Assembly: GCF_946481155.1 (NCBI RefSeq) | Contig: NZ_CAMLMK010000001.1 | Location: forward strand, 1-64,000 | Length of the DNA stretch: 64,000 nt | Direction: 5' to 3' | From: an uncultured Flavobacterium sp. | GTDB taxonomy: Bacteria; Bacteroidota; Bacteroidia; Flavobacteriales; Flavobacteriaceae | Shown here: positions 1-9,121 of the stretch, piece by piece | Position numbering within the stretch: the stretch's first letter is position 1 | Layout: every line of letters starts with the position of its first letter | The notes under the pieces: generated by a model | Databases searched by the model: none | Told to the model about the DNA's origin: nothing | What the model saw: only the letters and a program-made list of their open reading frames with translations | Program-made: the position numbers and the translations under genes

Positions 1-2
1 TA

Positions 3-1019
3 ATGAAAGGCGTATTATTGGTCAATTTAGGTTCTCCCGAAAGTCCCGAACCGAAAGATGTAAAACCCTATTTGGATGAATTTTTAATGGATAAATTCGT
101 TATCGATGTGCCTTATCTTTTAAGAGCATTTCTGGTGCGCGGAATTATCCTGAGAAAACGACCGGAAAATTCCTCCAATGCTTATAAAAGAATCTGGACC
201 AAGGAAGGTTCCCCGCTAATTGTCATCTCGAAAAAAATGCATATAAAAGTTCAGGAAAGGGTAGAAGTGCCCGTGGCATTGTCCATGCGTTACGGGAAAC
301 CAAGTGTTTTATCCGGTTTGCAGGAGCTTGCCGATAAAGGCGTGACCGAAGTAATGTTGTTCCCTTTATATCCGCAGCATGCAATGGCTTCGACCACTAC
401 AATTTTGGTTTTGGCCGAAGAACTTCGCAAAAAGCATTTCCCGCAAATGAAATTTACTATAGTTCCCGCTTTTTTCAATAAAAGGGACTATATCCAAAAT
501 CTTGCGGATTCCATAAAAAAACACCTTGACGGATTCGAATATGATCATCTTTTGTTCTCCTATCACGGAATCCCGGAGCGTCATCTTCGAAAAACAGATG
601 TAACAAGATCCCACTGCAAGATTGACAAATCCTGCTGCAACACGGCTTCACCGGCCCACGAATTCTGTTACCGCCACCAATGTTTTGAAACCACGAAACA
701 GGTAGTGGAAATTTTAGGTCTTCCAAAAGAAAAATACAGCGAAAGTTTCCAGTCGCGTCTGGCGGGTGACAAGTGGCTGGAACCTTATACCGATGTCGAA
801 ATCAACAAAATGCCCGGAAAAGGGATTAAAAACCTGGCGGTAGTGACCCCGGCCTTCGTAGCCGATTGCCTGGAGACCTTAGAGGAAATTGCCATGGAAG
901 CCGATCACCAGTTCAAAGAACACGGGGGAGAAAATTTCCTTGCCATTCCATGTCTGAACGACGACGACAACTGGATGGATACCATAGCGAAGTGGATTAA
1001 CGATTGGGCTAAAAACTAA
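3..1019 (+). CDS. hemH: Ferrochelatase
   Basis: Inserts ferrous iron into a porphyrin in the last stage of haem b synthesis (or into coproporphyrin in the alternative route; the sequence does not decide which). The 338-residue protein has normal family length. It begins with the typical GVLLVNLGSPE strand and carries the catalytic SYHG motif with H188 and the second active-site acid E291 in a CLETLEE helix. A Cys-rich stretch (C205, C211, C212, C222, C227) follows the histidine, as in many bacterial ferrochelatases, some of which bind an iron-sulphur cluster. The ATG is two bases from the window edge, so the promoter is not visible. hemJ follows after 2 bp, so the pair is almost certainly co-transcribed. 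Confidence 0.96.
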   Translation: MKGVLLVNLGSPESPEPKDVKPYLDEFLMDKFVIDVPYLLRAFLVRGIILRKRPENSSNAYKRIWTKEGSPLIVISKKMHIKVQERVEVPVALSMRYGKPSVLSGLQELADKGVTEVMLFPLYPQHAMASTTTILVLAEELRKKHFPQMKFTIVPAFFNKRDYIQNLADSIKKHLDGFEYDHLLFSYHGIPERHLRKTDVTRSHCKIDKSCCNTASPAHEFCYRHQCFETTKQVVEILGLPKEKYSESFQSRLAGDKWLEPYTDVEINKMPGKGIKNLAVVTPAFVADCLETLEEIAMEADHQFKEHGGENFLAIPCLNDDDNWMDTIAKWINDWAKN

Positions 1020-1021
1020 CC

Positions 1022-1579
1022 ATGGACGATTATTATAACTACATAAAATCCCTGCATTTAATCTTTGTAATCACTTGGTTTGCAGGGCTATTCTATGTGG
1101 TTCGATTATTTGTATACCACGCTGAAGCCAAAGCAAAACCACAGCCGGAACAAGATATTCTAATCAAACAATACCAATTGATGACCTATCGTTTGTGGTA
1201 TATTATCACCTGGCCCAGCGCTATTCTGGCAAGTATTTTTGCTTTCTGGATGCTCTTCGGAACCAGCTTGGGCAATGCCTGGCTCAAAATGCCTTGGATG
1301 CATGTGAAGCTCGGATTTGTTTTCTTACTATATTTATATCATCTAAAATGCCATCAGATCGTTTTGCAGCTGCAGAAAAATGAGGTAAAACACTCTTCCG
1401 GTTTCTTTCGGATATGGAATGAAGGTGCTACAATTATTCTCTTTGCCGTAGTGTTTCTGGTGATTTTAAAAGATGCCTTCAACTGGATTTATGGCGTAGT
1501 CGGGATTTTCCTGTTTTCCATTCTCCTGATGCTGGGCTACAGATTCTATAAAAAAGTAAGAGAAAAAAATCAGTCCTAA
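1022..1579 (+). CDS. hemJ: HemJ-type protoporphyrinogen oxidase (CopD-like membrane protein)
   Basis: A 185-residue integral membrane protein with about four to five hydrophobic segments. The N-terminal SLHLIFVITWFAGLFY stretch with a conserved histidine, followed by RLFVYHAEA, is the signature of HemJ (UPF0093), which oxidises protoporphyrinogen IX to protoporphyrin IX in bacteria that lack HemG and HemY. A second histidine lies in the MPWMHVKLGFV segment. The gene starts 2 bp after hemH, the next enzyme of haem synthesis, which supports this function over a copper-related CopD role. The downstream histidine kinase starts 1 bp after the stop. Confidence 0.85.
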   Translation: MDDYYNYIKSLHLIFVITWFAGLFYVVRLFVYHAEAKAKPQPEQDILIKQYQLMTYRLWYIITWPSAILASIFAFWMLFGTSLGNAWLKMPWMHVKLGFVFLLYLYHLKCHQIVLQLQKNEVKHSSGFFRIWNEGATIILFAVVFLVILKDAFNWIYGVVGIFLFSILLMLGYRFYKKVREKNQS

Positions 1580-1580
1580 T

Positions 1581-3053
1581 ATGGCGCAACAAATTAATAT
1601 AACGCATTTATCGCTTCGGGTACGAATTTTTCTGTCGATGATATTGCTTACTTTAATTGCGTCGGTTTTAATTGCAACAGTCTCCATTTATCAGTTCCGA
1701 AAAGAGGCACGCGAATACCATCAGGACCGTCTGGAACGGAAAGAGGATGCTATTACTGAGCACATCAATTACATTCTTTCCACAACAACCTATCCGCTTA
1801 CGACAGAGAATCTTCCCCTAATTTTCAAAGATAAAATTTACGAACTGGCCAATATCCACAGCCTGGAAATCAACATCCATGATCTTAACGGAAAGTTGCT
1901 TATTTCCTCCAAAGGCACTTTTTCGGTGGACAGTATCGCAAAACCAATTCAGCCCATTATCCTGAAAATCATCCAGTCTTCCACAAGCAAACGTTTTGTG
2001 GACCTGCAAATGATCAACGGGCAAAAATACCGCTCGTCTTACAGTTATTTAAAAGATACCAAATTCAAACCTCTGGGAATTTTAAACCTTCCTTATGTTG
2101 AGGAGACGACTTTTTATGAAAATGAGCTACGGAATTTCCTAATGCGCTTTGGACAGGTGTATCTTTTCATGTTGCTGATTTCTTTTGTAATAGCATATTT
2201 CCTTTCGAGTTATATCACTAAATCTTTGCAAACCATCAGCGATAAAATCCGGGAGACCCAACTGAACCGGAAGAATGAAAAAATTCAGCTTGAAGCATCA
2301 AGCCACGAGATAAAATCATTGGTGGATGCTTATAACGGCATGGTGGACCAATTGGAAGAAAGTGCCATACTTCTGGCGCAAAGCGAAAGGGAAGAAGCCT
2401 GGCGCGAAATGGCGAAACAGGTCGCGCATGAAATTAAAAATCCGCTTACACCCATGCGGTTGACAGTGCAGAGTTTCCAGCGAAAATTTGATCCGGAAGA
2501 CCCTAAGGTTAAGCAGAAAATGGATGAATATTCCAAAACACTAATCCAGCAAATTGATACCATGAGTTCGGTGGCATCGGCATTTTCCAATTTTGCTTCA
2601 CTCCCGGCACAACAGAACGAAACCCTGAATATCGTTTATGTGGTGCAGTTGGCACTGGAAATCTTCAACGAACATTACATTCATTTTTTCGCTCAGGAAA
2701 GCGAAATCATCACTAAAATAGACCGGACGCAGCTTATCCGAATCATCACCAATCTGGTGAAAAATGCGATTCAGGCGATACCGGAAGAACAGGAAACGCC
2801 ATTGGTATTCGTAAACGTTTTCCGCGAAGGCGAAAATGCAAAAATTGTTGTAAAAGACAACGGAAAGGGAATTAGTATTGAAAATAAAAACCGTATTTTC
2901 GAGCCGAAATTCACCACCAAATCCAGTGGAATGGGTCTCGGCTTGGGAATTATTAAGAATATTGTGGAAAATTACCACGGAGATATCACATTTGAAAGCG
3001 AATTAGGGGTTGGCACCGAATTTACGGTTACCCTGCCCATCATAAATACTTAA
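1581..3053 (+). CDS. NtrY-like membrane sensor histidine kinase
   Basis: A 490-residue two-component sensor. An N-terminal membrane helix (about residues 12-35) and a second helix near 195-215 flank an extracytoplasmic sensor domain of about 160 residues. A HAMP-like linker follows, then a HisKA domain with the phosphoacceptor H283 in VAHEIKNPLTPM, and a HATPase domain with an N box (NLVKNAIQAIP), a G1 box (DNGKGIS) and a GMGLGLGI G2 box. The HEIKNPLTP form is typical of NtrY-type kinases. No response regulator is adjacent. Tight linkage to hemH-hemJ suggests co-transcription, but I cannot infer the signal. Confidence 0.88.
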   Translation: MAQQINITHLSLRVRIFLSMILLTLIASVLIATVSIYQFRKEAREYHQDRLERKEDAITEHINYILSTTTYPLTTENLPLIFKDKIYELANIHSLEINIHDLNGKLLISSKGTFSVDSIAKPIQPIILKIIQSSTSKRFVDLQMINGQKYRSSYSYLKDTKFKPLGILNLPYVEETTFYENELRNFLMRFGQVYLFMLLISFVIAYFLSSYITKSLQTISDKIRETQLNRKNEKIQLEASSHEIKSLVDAYNGMVDQLEESAILLAQSEREEAWREMAKQVAHEIKNPLTPMRLTVQSFQRKFDPEDPKVKQKMDEYSKTLIQQIDTMSSVASAFSNFASLPAQQNETLNIVYVVQLALEIFNEHYIHFFAQESEIITKIDRTQLIRIITNLVKNAIQAIPEEQETPLVFVNVFREGENAKIVVKDNGKGISIENKNRIFEPKFTTKSSGMGLGLGIIKNIVENYHGDITFESELGVGTEFTVTLPIINT

Positions 3054-3056
3054 AGC

Positions 3057-3839
3057 ATGAACTACGAAAACATTCTAATTGAAAAGGAAAACGGTATTTC
3101 CGTAATCACGATTAACCGTCCGACAAAATTAAATGCGTTAAACAAAGCAACTATCGAAGAACTGCACAACGCTTTCAAAGCGGAAGAGGCCGACAAAACA
3201 ACTAAAGTAATCATTATCACGGGAAGTGGCGAAAAAGCGTTTGTGGCCGGAGCCGATATTTCGGAGTTTTCAAGTTTTTCCGTGGACCAGGGTGCAGAAT
3301 TAGCAGCCAAAGGACAGGAATTATTGTTCGATTTCGTTCAGAATTTATCCACGCCGGTAATTGCAGCCGTAAACGGATTTGCATTAGGCGGCGGATTGGA
3401 GTTGGCCATGTCAGCCCATTTCAGAACGGCTTCCGATAATGCCAAAATGGGCTTGCCGGAAACATCTTTGGGTGTAATTCCGGGATATGGCGGAACACAG
3501 CGTCTGGCACAATTGGTAGGAAAAGGCCGTGCCATGGAAATGATTATGACTGCCGGAATGGTGACTGCCGATGACGCCTACAGAGCCGGACTGGTAAATC
3601 ATGTCGTGGCACAAGCCGAACTGCTGGATTTCACAAAAGGCATCGCACAACGCATCATGAAAAATTCGAGTGTGGCAATTGCCAAAGCTATCCAATCCAT
3701 CAACGCGAACTACGAAGATGGCGTGAACGGGTTCCAGACGGAAATCAAAGCTTTCGGCGAATGTTTCGGAACTGCTGATTTTAAAGAAGGAACAACTGCG
3801 TTTTTAGAGAAAAGAAAAGCTGAATTTCCGGGAGAATAA
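3057..3839 (+). CDS. Enoyl-CoA hydratase/isomerase family protein
   Basis: A 260-residue crotonase-fold enzyme. The oxyanion-hole stretches AGADISEF (about residues 64-71) and ALGGGLELAMS (about 102-112) are present, as are the catalytic glutamates of short-chain enoyl-CoA hydratases in GLPETSLGVIPGYGGTQRL. The likely reaction is hydration of 2-trans-enoyl-CoA to 3-hydroxyacyl-CoA in fatty acid or amino acid degradation, although the crotonase fold also serves other acyl-CoA reactions. It starts 3 bp after the histidine kinase and is followed by a clear intrinsic terminator, so it is probably the last gene of the hemH transcript. Confidence 0.9.
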   Translation: MNYENILIEKENGISVITINRPTKLNALNKATIEELHNAFKAEEADKTTKVIIITGSGEKAFVAGADISEFSSFSVDQGAELAAKGQELLFDFVQNLSTPVIAAVNGFALGGGLELAMSAHFRTASDNAKMGLPETSLGVIPGYGGTQRLAQLVGKGRAMEMIMTAGMVTADDAYRAGLVNHVVAQAELLDFTKGIAQRIMKNSSVAIAKAIQSINANYEDGVNGFQTEIKAFGECFGTADFKEGTTAFLEKRKAEFPGE

Positions 3840-3847
3840 TTTTTAAG

Positions 3848-3875
3848 GCGAACCCATTTTGGGCTCGCTTTTTTT
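3848..3875 (+). terminator. Intrinsic terminator after the enoyl-CoA hydratase gene
   Basis: Nine-base arms GCGAACCCA and TGGGCTCGC (one G-T pair) with a 3-base loop, followed directly by a run of seven T. Confidence 0.85.
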
Positions 3876-3912
3876 GTACTTTTAAACATCATACTAAACC
3901 AAAATTTAAATT

Positions 3913-5256
3913 ATGTCACAACAAATCAATGATTTTATTGAGGCTGTTGCCAAAAAAAATCCGAATGAACCTGAATTTTTACAAGCGGTGAAGGAAGTAG
4001 CCGAGACTGTTATCCCATTTATCGAAAACAATAAAAAATACCAGAATAAAATGCTTTTGGAGCGTATGGTGGAAGCCGAGCGCGTAGTAATGTTCCGTGT
4101 TACTTGGGTAGATGATGCAGGTGTTACGCAAGTAAACCGAGGCTATCGTATTCAGATGAATTCGGCTATCGGACCTTACAAAGGCGGACTTCGTTTTCAT
4201 CCTTCCGTAAATTTAAGCATCCTGAAGTTCCTTGCTTTCGAGCAAACCTTTAAAAATAGTTTGACGACATTGCCAATGGGCGGTGGAAAAGGAGGTTCCG
4301 ATTTCGATCCAAAAGGAAAATCCGATAATGAAATCATGCGTTTCTGCCAGGTATTCATGACCGAATTGGCAAGACATATCGGTGGCGATACTGACGTTCC
4401 GGCCGGAGATATCGGTGTAGGCGGAAGAGAAGTTGGGTACTTGTTCGGACAATACAAAAAAATCAAAAACGAATTTACGGGAGTGCTTACCGGAAAAGGA
4501 ATTGCTTTTGGAGGTTCCCTAATCCGTCCGGAAGCTACAGGTTATGGTGACGTTTATTTTGCGCAAAGTATGCTTCAGACCAGAGGTGAGAGTTTTACAG
4601 GGAAAACTGTAGTGATTTCAGGTTCTGGAAATGTAGCGCAATATGCTGCTGAAAAAGCAACACAATTAGGCGGAAAAGTAGTGACGTTATCGGACTCTGC
4701 TGGATATATCTACGATGCAGACGGTATCGATGCAGAAAAACTGGCTTACGTAATGGAAATCAAAAACGTAAACTACGGAAGAATCAGTGATTACTTGAAT
4801 AAATATCCAAACGCGAAATATATTGCCGGTGAAAAACCATGGGGTGTTAAATGCGATATCGCTTTGCCTTGTGCTACTCAGAATGAATTGGATGGTAAAG
4901 ATGCACAGGCTTTGATTTCCAACGGCTGTTTCTGTGTTGCAGAAGGTGCCAACATGCCATGTACGCCGGAAGCGGTTACGGTATTCCACGACGCAAAAAT
5001 TCTTTTTGCACCGGGAAAAGCTTCTAATGCCGGAGGTGTTGCTACTTCAGGATTGGAAATGTCACAAAATTCCCTGCGTTTGAGCTGGACTTCCGAAGAG
5101 GTAGACGAGCGTTTAAAAGCCATTATGCTTGCTATTCACGATTCTTGCGTGAAATATGGTAAAGATGCCAACGGCCATATCGACTATGTAAAAGGAGCCA
5201 ATATTGCCGGTTTCGTAAAAGTAGCCGACGCGATGTTAGCGCAAGGTGTAGTATAA
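3913..5256 (+). CDS. gdhA: NADP-type glutamate dehydrogenase
   Basis: Reductive amination of 2-oxoglutarate with ammonium to glutamate in the cytoplasm, linking nitrogen assimilation to the TCA cycle. The 447-residue length is that of the hexameric small GDH (about 450). Visible motifs are GPYKGGLRFHP, the catalytic-lysine segment PMGGGKGGSDFDPKGKS, PAGDIGVGGREVGY and the Rossmann motif SGSGNVAQYAAEKA in the nucleotide-binding half. NADP preference is inferred from similarity to the GdhA clade. It stands alone between two terminators. Confidence 0.95.
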   Translation: MSQQINDFIEAVAKKNPNEPEFLQAVKEVAETVIPFIENNKKYQNKMLLERMVEAERVVMFRVTWVDDAGVTQVNRGYRIQMNSAIGPYKGGLRFHPSVNLSILKFLAFEQTFKNSLTTLPMGGGKGGSDFDPKGKSDNEIMRFCQVFMTELARHIGGDTDVPAGDIGVGGREVGYLFGQYKKIKNEFTGVLTGKGIAFGGSLIRPEATGYGDVYFAQSMLQTRGESFTGKTVVISGSGNVAQYAAEKATQLGGKVVTLSDSAGYIYDADGIDAEKLAYVMEIKNVNYGRISDYLNKYPNAKYIAGEKPWGVKCDIALPCATQNELDGKDAQALISNGCFCVAEGANMPCTPEAVTVFHDAKILFAPGKASNAGGVATSGLEMSQNSLRLSWTSEEVDERLKAIMLAIHDSCVKYGKDANGHIDYVKGANIAGFVKVADAMLAQGVV

Positions 5257-5279
5257 ATACCGAATTAAGTAATACAATA

Positions 5280-5312
5280 AACCGCAGCCCTATTGGAACT
5301 GCGGTTTTTTTT
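5280..5312 (+). terminator. Intrinsic terminator after gdhA
   Basis: Perfect 8-bp arms AACCGCAG and CTGCGGTT with an 11-base loop, then a T run. It lies just before the convergent YiaA/B gene. Confidence 0.85.
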
Positions 5313-5326
5313 ATTTTTTTTCTAAA

Positions 5327-5791
5327 TTAATTGCCGTTAGACACTTTCAGGTCCCTTGTGTTTTTCTGTACCGTAATGGCAGCGAATAGGCTCACCAGAT
5401 AAGCCATTCCAAAAAATCCTTTTTCGCTCAGTTCTAAATCGGCGTTCCATAATCCAATTACAAGAAGCGTAAGTGCCGCGAGTGTTGAGAACCAGCTAAG
5501 GCCATAGTAGATTTCCGTCACAGGGATACCTTCCATTTTGTCGCGCACATTTTTCTGCACGGAAATTACCGAGAACAAACCGAAAAGCAATAGTGTGAAA
5601 TAATATCCTTTTTCATTCAATTCCATAACAGCATTAAATAATCCTACCCAATACGAAACGATTCCAATAATAAAGACCATCCACGAGGCGCCTACAAAGG
5701 CATTGCTGGGTTTTAAAATAGAGATTCTGTTTTCCTGGTTTTGTGGTGTTGAACCTCTTTCTTCGATTTCCGTGGTTTTAAAATTTTCCAT
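5327..5791 (-). CDS. YiaA/YiaB-type inner membrane protein
   Basis: A 154-residue protein with two copies of a two-helix unit: hydrophobic hairpins near residues 30-75 and 95-140, each ending in the same VQKN(V/T)RD sequence. This is the yiaAB domain arrangement; the function is unknown. The frame is open upstream to 5848, but I place the start at the internal ATG (5791), which begins MENFKTTEIEE, because the 19 upstream residues look like untranslated leader. It is convergent with gdhA and transcribed alone. Confidence 0.75.
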   Translation of the reverse strand: MENFKTTEIEERGSTPQNQENRISILKPSNAFVGASWMVFIIGIVSYWVGLFNAVMELNEKGYYFTLLLFGLFSVISVQKNVRDKMEGIPVTEIYYGLSWFSTLAALTLLVIGLWNADLELSEKGFFGMAYLVSLFAAITVQKNTRDLKVSNGN

Positions 5792-5914
5792 AATTACTTG
5801 TTTTTGATAAGACGAAATTCGGGTATAATGTCCGTTTCGTAAAATCAAATTTTTAATAAAAATGACGATATAAATTAAATTTTATATCTTTATTTTATTC
5901 AAAAATACTTCTTT

Positions 5915-7513
5915 ATGAATTCAGTTTCCGGAATTATAAATACGCTTTCTTCTTCAGAAATAGATGAATTTATACTCTTTCTTAAAAGAAAAAACAAGCG
6001 ACATGACACCAAGAATATTCAATTATTCCAATTACTAAAAACTGACGATAAAAATGAAATTACTGCTCATGAAAACAAACCGGCACTTTATGCCCTTCGA
6101 AAGCGATTGCATCAAAACTTAATTGAATTTATAGCCAACAAACGTTTTGAAAGCGACACTTCGGAAGAGCGGGACATCCTGAAACTGCTTATTGCCAGCC
6201 GTGTATTTTTCGAGCAGGAACAATATAAAACCGCGTTTAAAGTTTTAAGCAAAGCAGAAGAAAAAGCACTGAAAATCGAACGTTTTAATCTGCTGAATGA
6301 AATTTATCATACTCATATTCAGTATGCTTATCTTGATAAAAAGACACCATTTTCTCAGCTCACTGAAAAATATCAGTCGAATCAAAGAAAATTTCTGCAG
6401 GAAGAACAATTGAATCTGGCTTACGCTTCCCTTCGGATAGCCTTGTCGAAAATTAAAGAAGGGGCTGAAGTATTTGATTTTCAGGAAACGATACGCAATA
6501 CCATTGCACAATACGACATTTCATTAAAGGAAATTTTAACCTTTAAGTCGCTGTATCAGATTCTGTTTATTGCTAATGAGTATGCGGCTTTGCGCAACAA
6601 TTACTATGAAATTGAGCGCTTTTTCCAAAAGAGTTATGACTTTATTGTGAGCAGAAAGGAATTGACGGATAAGCACCTGTTTTACCATATTCAGATTGTG
6701 TATTTTATGGCGAATATGCTTTTTCGAAACAAGAGATTTGACGAGTCGAAACTGTATCTCGATAAAATGGAAGCTGAAATGCGCAAGCAGGATGGAATTT
6801 ATTTTCAGCAATTTTGCAATCAGCTGGTTTTGCTTCGAAGCTTAAATGAAAATTATTCGGGGAATTTTGTTCAGGCAATTGCTCTTTTGGAGGATACTTT
6901 GGCTAAAAATGGGAGTGAGATTGCAGAAGTATCTGATCTGAAATTAGGCCTTGCTGTATTCAGTTTTCAACAGCATAACTTCAAGAAGGTACAGCAAATA
7001 ATAAAAGATTTTCATCACTCGGATGCCTGGTATGAGAAAAAACAGGGCATGGAATGGGCAATTAAAAAAAACCTGATGGAAATTTTATTGCATGCGGAAT
7101 TGGATAATGACGATTATGCTCTTTCGAGAACAACCAGTTTTAAAAGACGTTATAAAAAGTATTTAATCCAGGTAAAAGAAGAACGGGTTCTGGTTTTTCT
7201 TTCCTTGGTGGAAAAATACCTTCAGGCTCCGGACTATTTTAAATCGGGAGCCTTTAAAGATCAGTTAGAAAAGTCTTTTCAATGGAAATCGCATCAGGAA
7301 GAAGATATTTTCGTAATGAGTTTTTATGCCTGGTTAAAAGCTAAAATCGAAAAAAAGAATATCTATGAAGTTACCCTTGAATTAGTTAAGATGCCTAGAT
7401 GTTATTGCTCTGCCTTCCCATTCCGCGTAAAACTGCATAAGGAAATCTTCCATGTAGCGATGCCTTTCCAATGCGATTGCTTTTCCCGTTTCGGTATTCA
7501 TTTTGTCTTTTAA
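5915..7513 (+). CDS. Helical-repeat (TPR-like) hypothetical protein with aberrant 3' end
   Basis: I do not recognise a named family. The first about 490 residues are mostly alpha-helical, with pairs of amphipathic helices and TPR-like spacing (for example residues 75-130 and 240-400), and no signal peptide or catalytic motif. This looks like a cytoplasmic scaffold protein. The last about 43 residues (after about 7384) are encoded antisense to the convergent HD hydrolase gene. They have a different composition, rich in Cys and Phe, so the native stop has probably been lost. The 532-residue length should therefore be treated with caution. No terminator separates the two genes. Confidence 0.65.
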   Translation: MNSVSGIINTLSSSEIDEFILFLKRKNKRHDTKNIQLFQLLKTDDKNEITAHENKPALYALRKRLHQNLIEFIANKRFESDTSEERDILKLLIASRVFFEQEQYKTAFKVLSKAEEKALKIERFNLLNEIYHTHIQYAYLDKKTPFSQLTEKYQSNQRKFLQEEQLNLAYASLRIALSKIKEGAEVFDFQETIRNTIAQYDISLKEILTFKSLYQILFIANEYAALRNNYYEIERFFQKSYDFIVSRKELTDKHLFYHIQIVYFMANMLFRNKRFDESKLYLDKMEAEMRKQDGIYFQQFCNQLVLLRSLNENYSGNFVQAIALLEDTLAKNGSEIAEVSDLKLGLAVFSFQQHNFKKVQQIIKDFHHSDAWYEKKQGMEWAIKKNLMEILLHAELDNDDYALSRTTSFKRRYKKYLIQVKEERVLVFLSLVEKYLQAPDYFKSGAFKDQLEKSFQWKSHQEEDIFVMSFYAWLKAKIEKKNIYEVTLELVKMPRCYCSAFPFRVKLHKEIFHVAMPFQCDCFSRFGIHFVF

Positions 7514-8047
7514 CAGCAATAGCTTTTCGTAGAAGTGGGTTATCGTAGGCGCTGTACTGCTTTTGTATTCCTCTTTAGTCATGTTGAGGTTCGGTTGGAT
7601 TTCCGGATTGTACAACGCACGATTTTTAAAGCCTCCATAATTGAAAGCGCGCGCAATACCAATTGCTCCAATAGCATCCAACCGGTCGGCATCCTGAACG
7701 ATTTCCAGTTCTTTAGAGTTGAATTTTTTTTCAAAATTCCCGCCTTTGAAGGAAATGTTTTCAATGATGGCAATGACATGTTGGATAATTTCTTCAGCAA
7801 CATTTTGACTTTGCAGAAAAATTCGCGCTGTTTTTGGCCCGATGGTTTCGTCGCCGTCGTGAAATTTACTGTCGGCGATATCATGAAGCAAGGCTCCCAG
7901 TTGTACAACAGTAAGATCGCATGTTTCCCCTCCGGCAATTAGTAATGCATTTTTATAGACCCGCTCAATATGGAACCAATCGTGACCTCCTTCAGCATTT
8001 TCTAATTGTTTTTTTACGAAGGCAATGGTGTTTTCTATTAAAGGCAT
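7382..8047 (-). CDS. HD-domain phosphohydrolase
   Basis: A 221-residue single-domain HD protein. Metal ligands are visible as GHDWFHI near residue 22, the HD doublet in ALLHDIADSKFHDGDE (about 54-55) and a later aspartate in IVQDADRLDAIGAIG. It resembles the YedJ-type uncharacterised HD hydrolases of Bacteroidota and Bacillota, which probably act on a nucleotide or phosphoester. The C-terminal tail after EWEGR is unusual (AITSRHLN) and ends inside the convergent gene, whose frame continues 132 bp into this one. The start ATG at 8047 directly precedes GHDWFH at normal family spacing. Confidence 0.8.
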   Translation of the reverse strand: MPLIENTIAFVKKQLENAEGGHDWFHIERVYKNALLIAGGETCDLTVVQLGALLHDIADSKFHDGDETIGPKTARIFLQSQNVAEEIIQHVIAIIENISFKGGNFEKKFNSKELEIVQDADRLDAIGAIGIARAFNYGGFKNRALYNPEIQPNLNMTKEEYKSSTAPTITHFYEKLLLLKDKMNTETGKAIALERHRYMEDFLMQFYAEWEGRAITSRHLN

Positions 8048-8060
8048 CGGTAGTAAGGTT

Positions 8061-8092
8061 AAAAAAATCCTTTCGGTCGGGAAAGGATTTTT
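8061..8092 (-). terminator. Terminator of the plsC-desaturase transcript
   Basis: Perfect arms AAAAATCCTTTC and GAAAGGATTTTT around a 6-base loop, with an A run on the + strand giving the T tract on the minus strand. It sits between the desaturase stop and the HD gene start. Confidence 0.8.
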
Positions 8093-8127
8093 GTTTTTAT
8101 TCTATTTCTTTGTTCTGTCTTAAAGAA

Positions 8128-9117
8128 CTATTTCACTAAAGCAGGCTGTACCCACTTGAATATTTTTTCTTCGTTCGGAACCACTAAACGCTCAGCGATT
8201 CGCGTCATTCTTGCAGGTAATTTTGTTAGATAATCACGTGCTTTTTCCGCTTCATCCGTCAGGTTGGTGATTTTTTCGATTTCCCAACGGTCAATCAGTT
8301 TTTGAAGGATTTCCACATAATCTATTGCCGTATATACACCAATTCGCTGTGCCGATTCTGAGAATTTCTCAAAAGCCGTTCCGATACTTTCACCCGATTC
8401 ACGGATCAAATGCGCCGGCATCGTAATTTTCTGTTTCATCATGTATTGGAATGCCAGCATCATTTCACTAGGATCGACTTTAAAGATACGGTCTACGAAT
8501 TCGCTGTAAGCGTGATGATGACGCATTTCGTCTCCGGCAATTAAGCGGCAGATTTTTGATAATTTGTGATCGCCGAACTTCTTAGCCAACTGCGCTACAC
8601 GATTATGTGAGATATAAGTAGCCAATTCCTGGAAACTCGTGAAAACGAAATTTTTATACGGATCTCTGTCGGTTCCCGGATCGAAACCATCGTTGATTAA
8701 ATGCTGGGTAGTGATTTCCACTTCGCGCATGTTCACACGGCCCGACAGGTATAAATATTTATTTAGCAGATCACCGTGGCGGTTTTCTTCTCCGGTCCAG
8801 TGACGCAGCCATTTCGACCAGCCGTTATCCGGTTTCTGGGAGACGCCATCCATGTCCATCAACCAGGATTCATAGGTTGGCAAGGCCTCTTCCGTAATGG
8901 TATCGCCCACTAAAACCACCCAGAAATCATAAGGTAAATCTTTGGCAAGCTCTCTTAATTCTTTTACGTCATCGAAAAAAGTTTCTTTTTCTGAATCGGG
9001 CAATAAATCCGACGGCTGCCAGATCTTTTCGACCGGAATCAGGTAGTTCTCCACGAAAGTGTCGATGTTCTTTTCCAGAAACTGCATTACTTCCAGACGT
9101 ACATTTTGTATTGACAT
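8128..9117 (-). CDS. Acyl-ACP desaturase (diiron)
   Basis: A 329-residue soluble stearoyl-ACP-desaturase-like enzyme. The two helical diiron motifs are present: EENRHGD (about residues 111-117) and DEMRHHH (about 200-206), together with the WTGEENRHG context typical of plant FAB2 and bacterial DesA proteins. It would introduce a double bond into acyl chains carried by ACP, with ferredoxin as the usual donor. The upstream gene (plsC, 4 bp away) consumes acyl chains in phospholipid synthesis, which fits a membrane fluidity role. Confidence 0.93.
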   Translation of the reverse strand: MSIQNVRLEVMQFLEKNIDTFVENYLIPVEKIWQPSDLLPDSEKETFFDDVKELRELAKDLPYDFWVVLVGDTITEEALPTYESWLMDMDGVSQKPDNGWSKWLRHWTGEENRHGDLLNKYLYLSGRVNMREVEITTQHLINDGFDPGTDRDPYKNFVFTSFQELATYISHNRVAQLAKKFGDHKLSKICRLIAGDEMRHHHAYSEFVDRIFKVDPSEMMLAFQYMMKQKITMPAHLIRESGESIGTAFEKFSESAQRIGVYTAIDYVEILQKLIDRWEIEKITNLTDEAEKARDYLTKLPARMTRIAERLVVPNEEKIFKWVQPALVK

Positions 9118-9121
9118 AATC

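Noticed and set aside
7535..7942. A 135-codon open frame on the + strand inside the HD hydrolase gene
   Set aside because: It is antisense to a gene with clear HD motifs, has no recognisable domain or promoter, and its composition looks like a reverse-strand shadow.
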